From contig NZ_NOIN01000006.1 of assembly GCF_014596565.1 (NCBI RefSeq), positions 310,001 through 374,000 on the forward strand: 64,000 nucleotides of DNA. Reading direction: 5' to 3'. The first letter of the stretch is position 1. Every line of letters starts with the position of its first letter. Below the pieces are notes generated by a model. That model was given only the letters and a program-made list of their open reading frames with translations. It did not search any database and was not told the origin of the DNA. This document shows positions 63,747 through 64,000 of this stretch, in pieces. The stretch is from Pseudomonas sp. PSB18 (GTDB lineage: Bacteria; Pseudomonadota; Gammaproteobacteria; Pseudomonadales; Pseudomonadaceae). A program made the position numbers and the translations under genes.

Positions 63747-64000
63747 TTACAGATTCCGCAGCGCGGCGACTACCGCGTCGCCCATTTGCTGCGTACCGAC
63801 TTTGGTACAACCGGCCGACCAGATGTCGCCGGTGCGCAAACCCTGGTCCAACACCACACTGACGGCCTTTTCAATGGCATCGGCGGCGTCATTGAGGTTG
63901 AAGCTGTAGCGCAGCATCATCGACACCGACAGGATGGTCGCCAACGGGTTGGCAATGCCCTGCCCGGCGATGTCCGGCGCCGAACCGTGGCACGGCTCGT
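63747..64000 (-). CDS. leuB: 3-isopropylmalate dehydrogenase, C-terminal part
   Basis: The frame runs off the window end; the visible 84 residues are the C-terminal part of LeuB: HGSAPDIAGQGIANPLATIL is the diagnostic substrate/NAD segment, then MMLRYSFN and DIWSAGCTKVGTQQMGDAVV. The enzyme catalyses oxidative decarboxylation in leucine synthesis. It is 54 bases upstream of asd, the standard Pseudomonas order. Confidence 0.96.
   Translation of the reverse strand, partial: EPCHGSAPDIAGQGIANPLATILSVSMMLRYSFNLNDAADAIEKAVSVVLDQGLRTGDIWSAGCTKVGTQQMGDAVVAALRNL

Overview
The window is chromosomal DNA from a Pseudomonas of the P. fluorescens complex. The basis is the gene order at the right end (leuB, asd, a second asd-like gene, fimV, truA, trpF, accD, folC, a SPOR-domain gene, cvpA, purF, metZ), which I recall as the conserved Pseudomonas order; the many REP palindromes with the GCGAGCAGGCTCGC core; and the high-GC codon use. 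No database search was possible, so family names rest on motif recognition.

1-16759 (+ strand): one tightly packed, mostly overlapping exopolysaccharide operon of the Wzx/Wzy type. It holds a UDP-glucuronate epimerase end, the initiating sugar-phosphate transferase, a CpsD-like P-loop protein with a degenerate P-loop, a Wza-like export lipoprotein, a Wzz/GumC-like co-polymerase, a GT4 and two GT2 glycosyltransferases, a Wzy/WaaL-type polymerase, a NodB deacetylase, a Wzx flippase, a putative periplasmic glycoside hydrolase whose 5' end contains a REP doublet, two tandemly duplicated GNAT-like proteins, a FemAB/CelD-like acyltransferase and a YdjC/ChbG deacetylase. An alpha/beta hydrolase follows.

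18006-26227: a GlpSTPQUV-type polyol (glycerol-like) ABC transporter on the - strand, divergent from an AcoR-type sigma-54 activator. The intergenic region holds a near-consensus -24/-12 promoter and an array of seven TGAAC motifs at enhancer distance. The two ATPases are degenerate in complementary motifs.

26275-41672: accessory DNA with many small secreted, lipoprotein or unknown genes, the AzlCD exporter, a stand-alone alarmone hydrolase, a PACE efflux protein with a divergent LysR regulator, TetR and DJ-1/PfpI genes, and a broken StbDE-type toxin-antitoxin pair truncated by a hairpin repeat. The same hairpin recurs 0.9 kb away beyond an AT-rich membrane-protein gene.

41883-49247: tRNA-Val(GAC), a PuuB-like oxidase, PhzF, LysE plus MocR with a multi-half-site operator, a three-domain PNPOx/flavin reductase/ferredoxin fusion, and a tRNA-Val(TAC)-Asp-Asp operon with visible promoter and terminator.

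49352-64000 (- strand): the conserved housekeeping block for methionine, purine, folate, fatty acid, tryptophan, lysine and leucine synthesis and tRNA modification.
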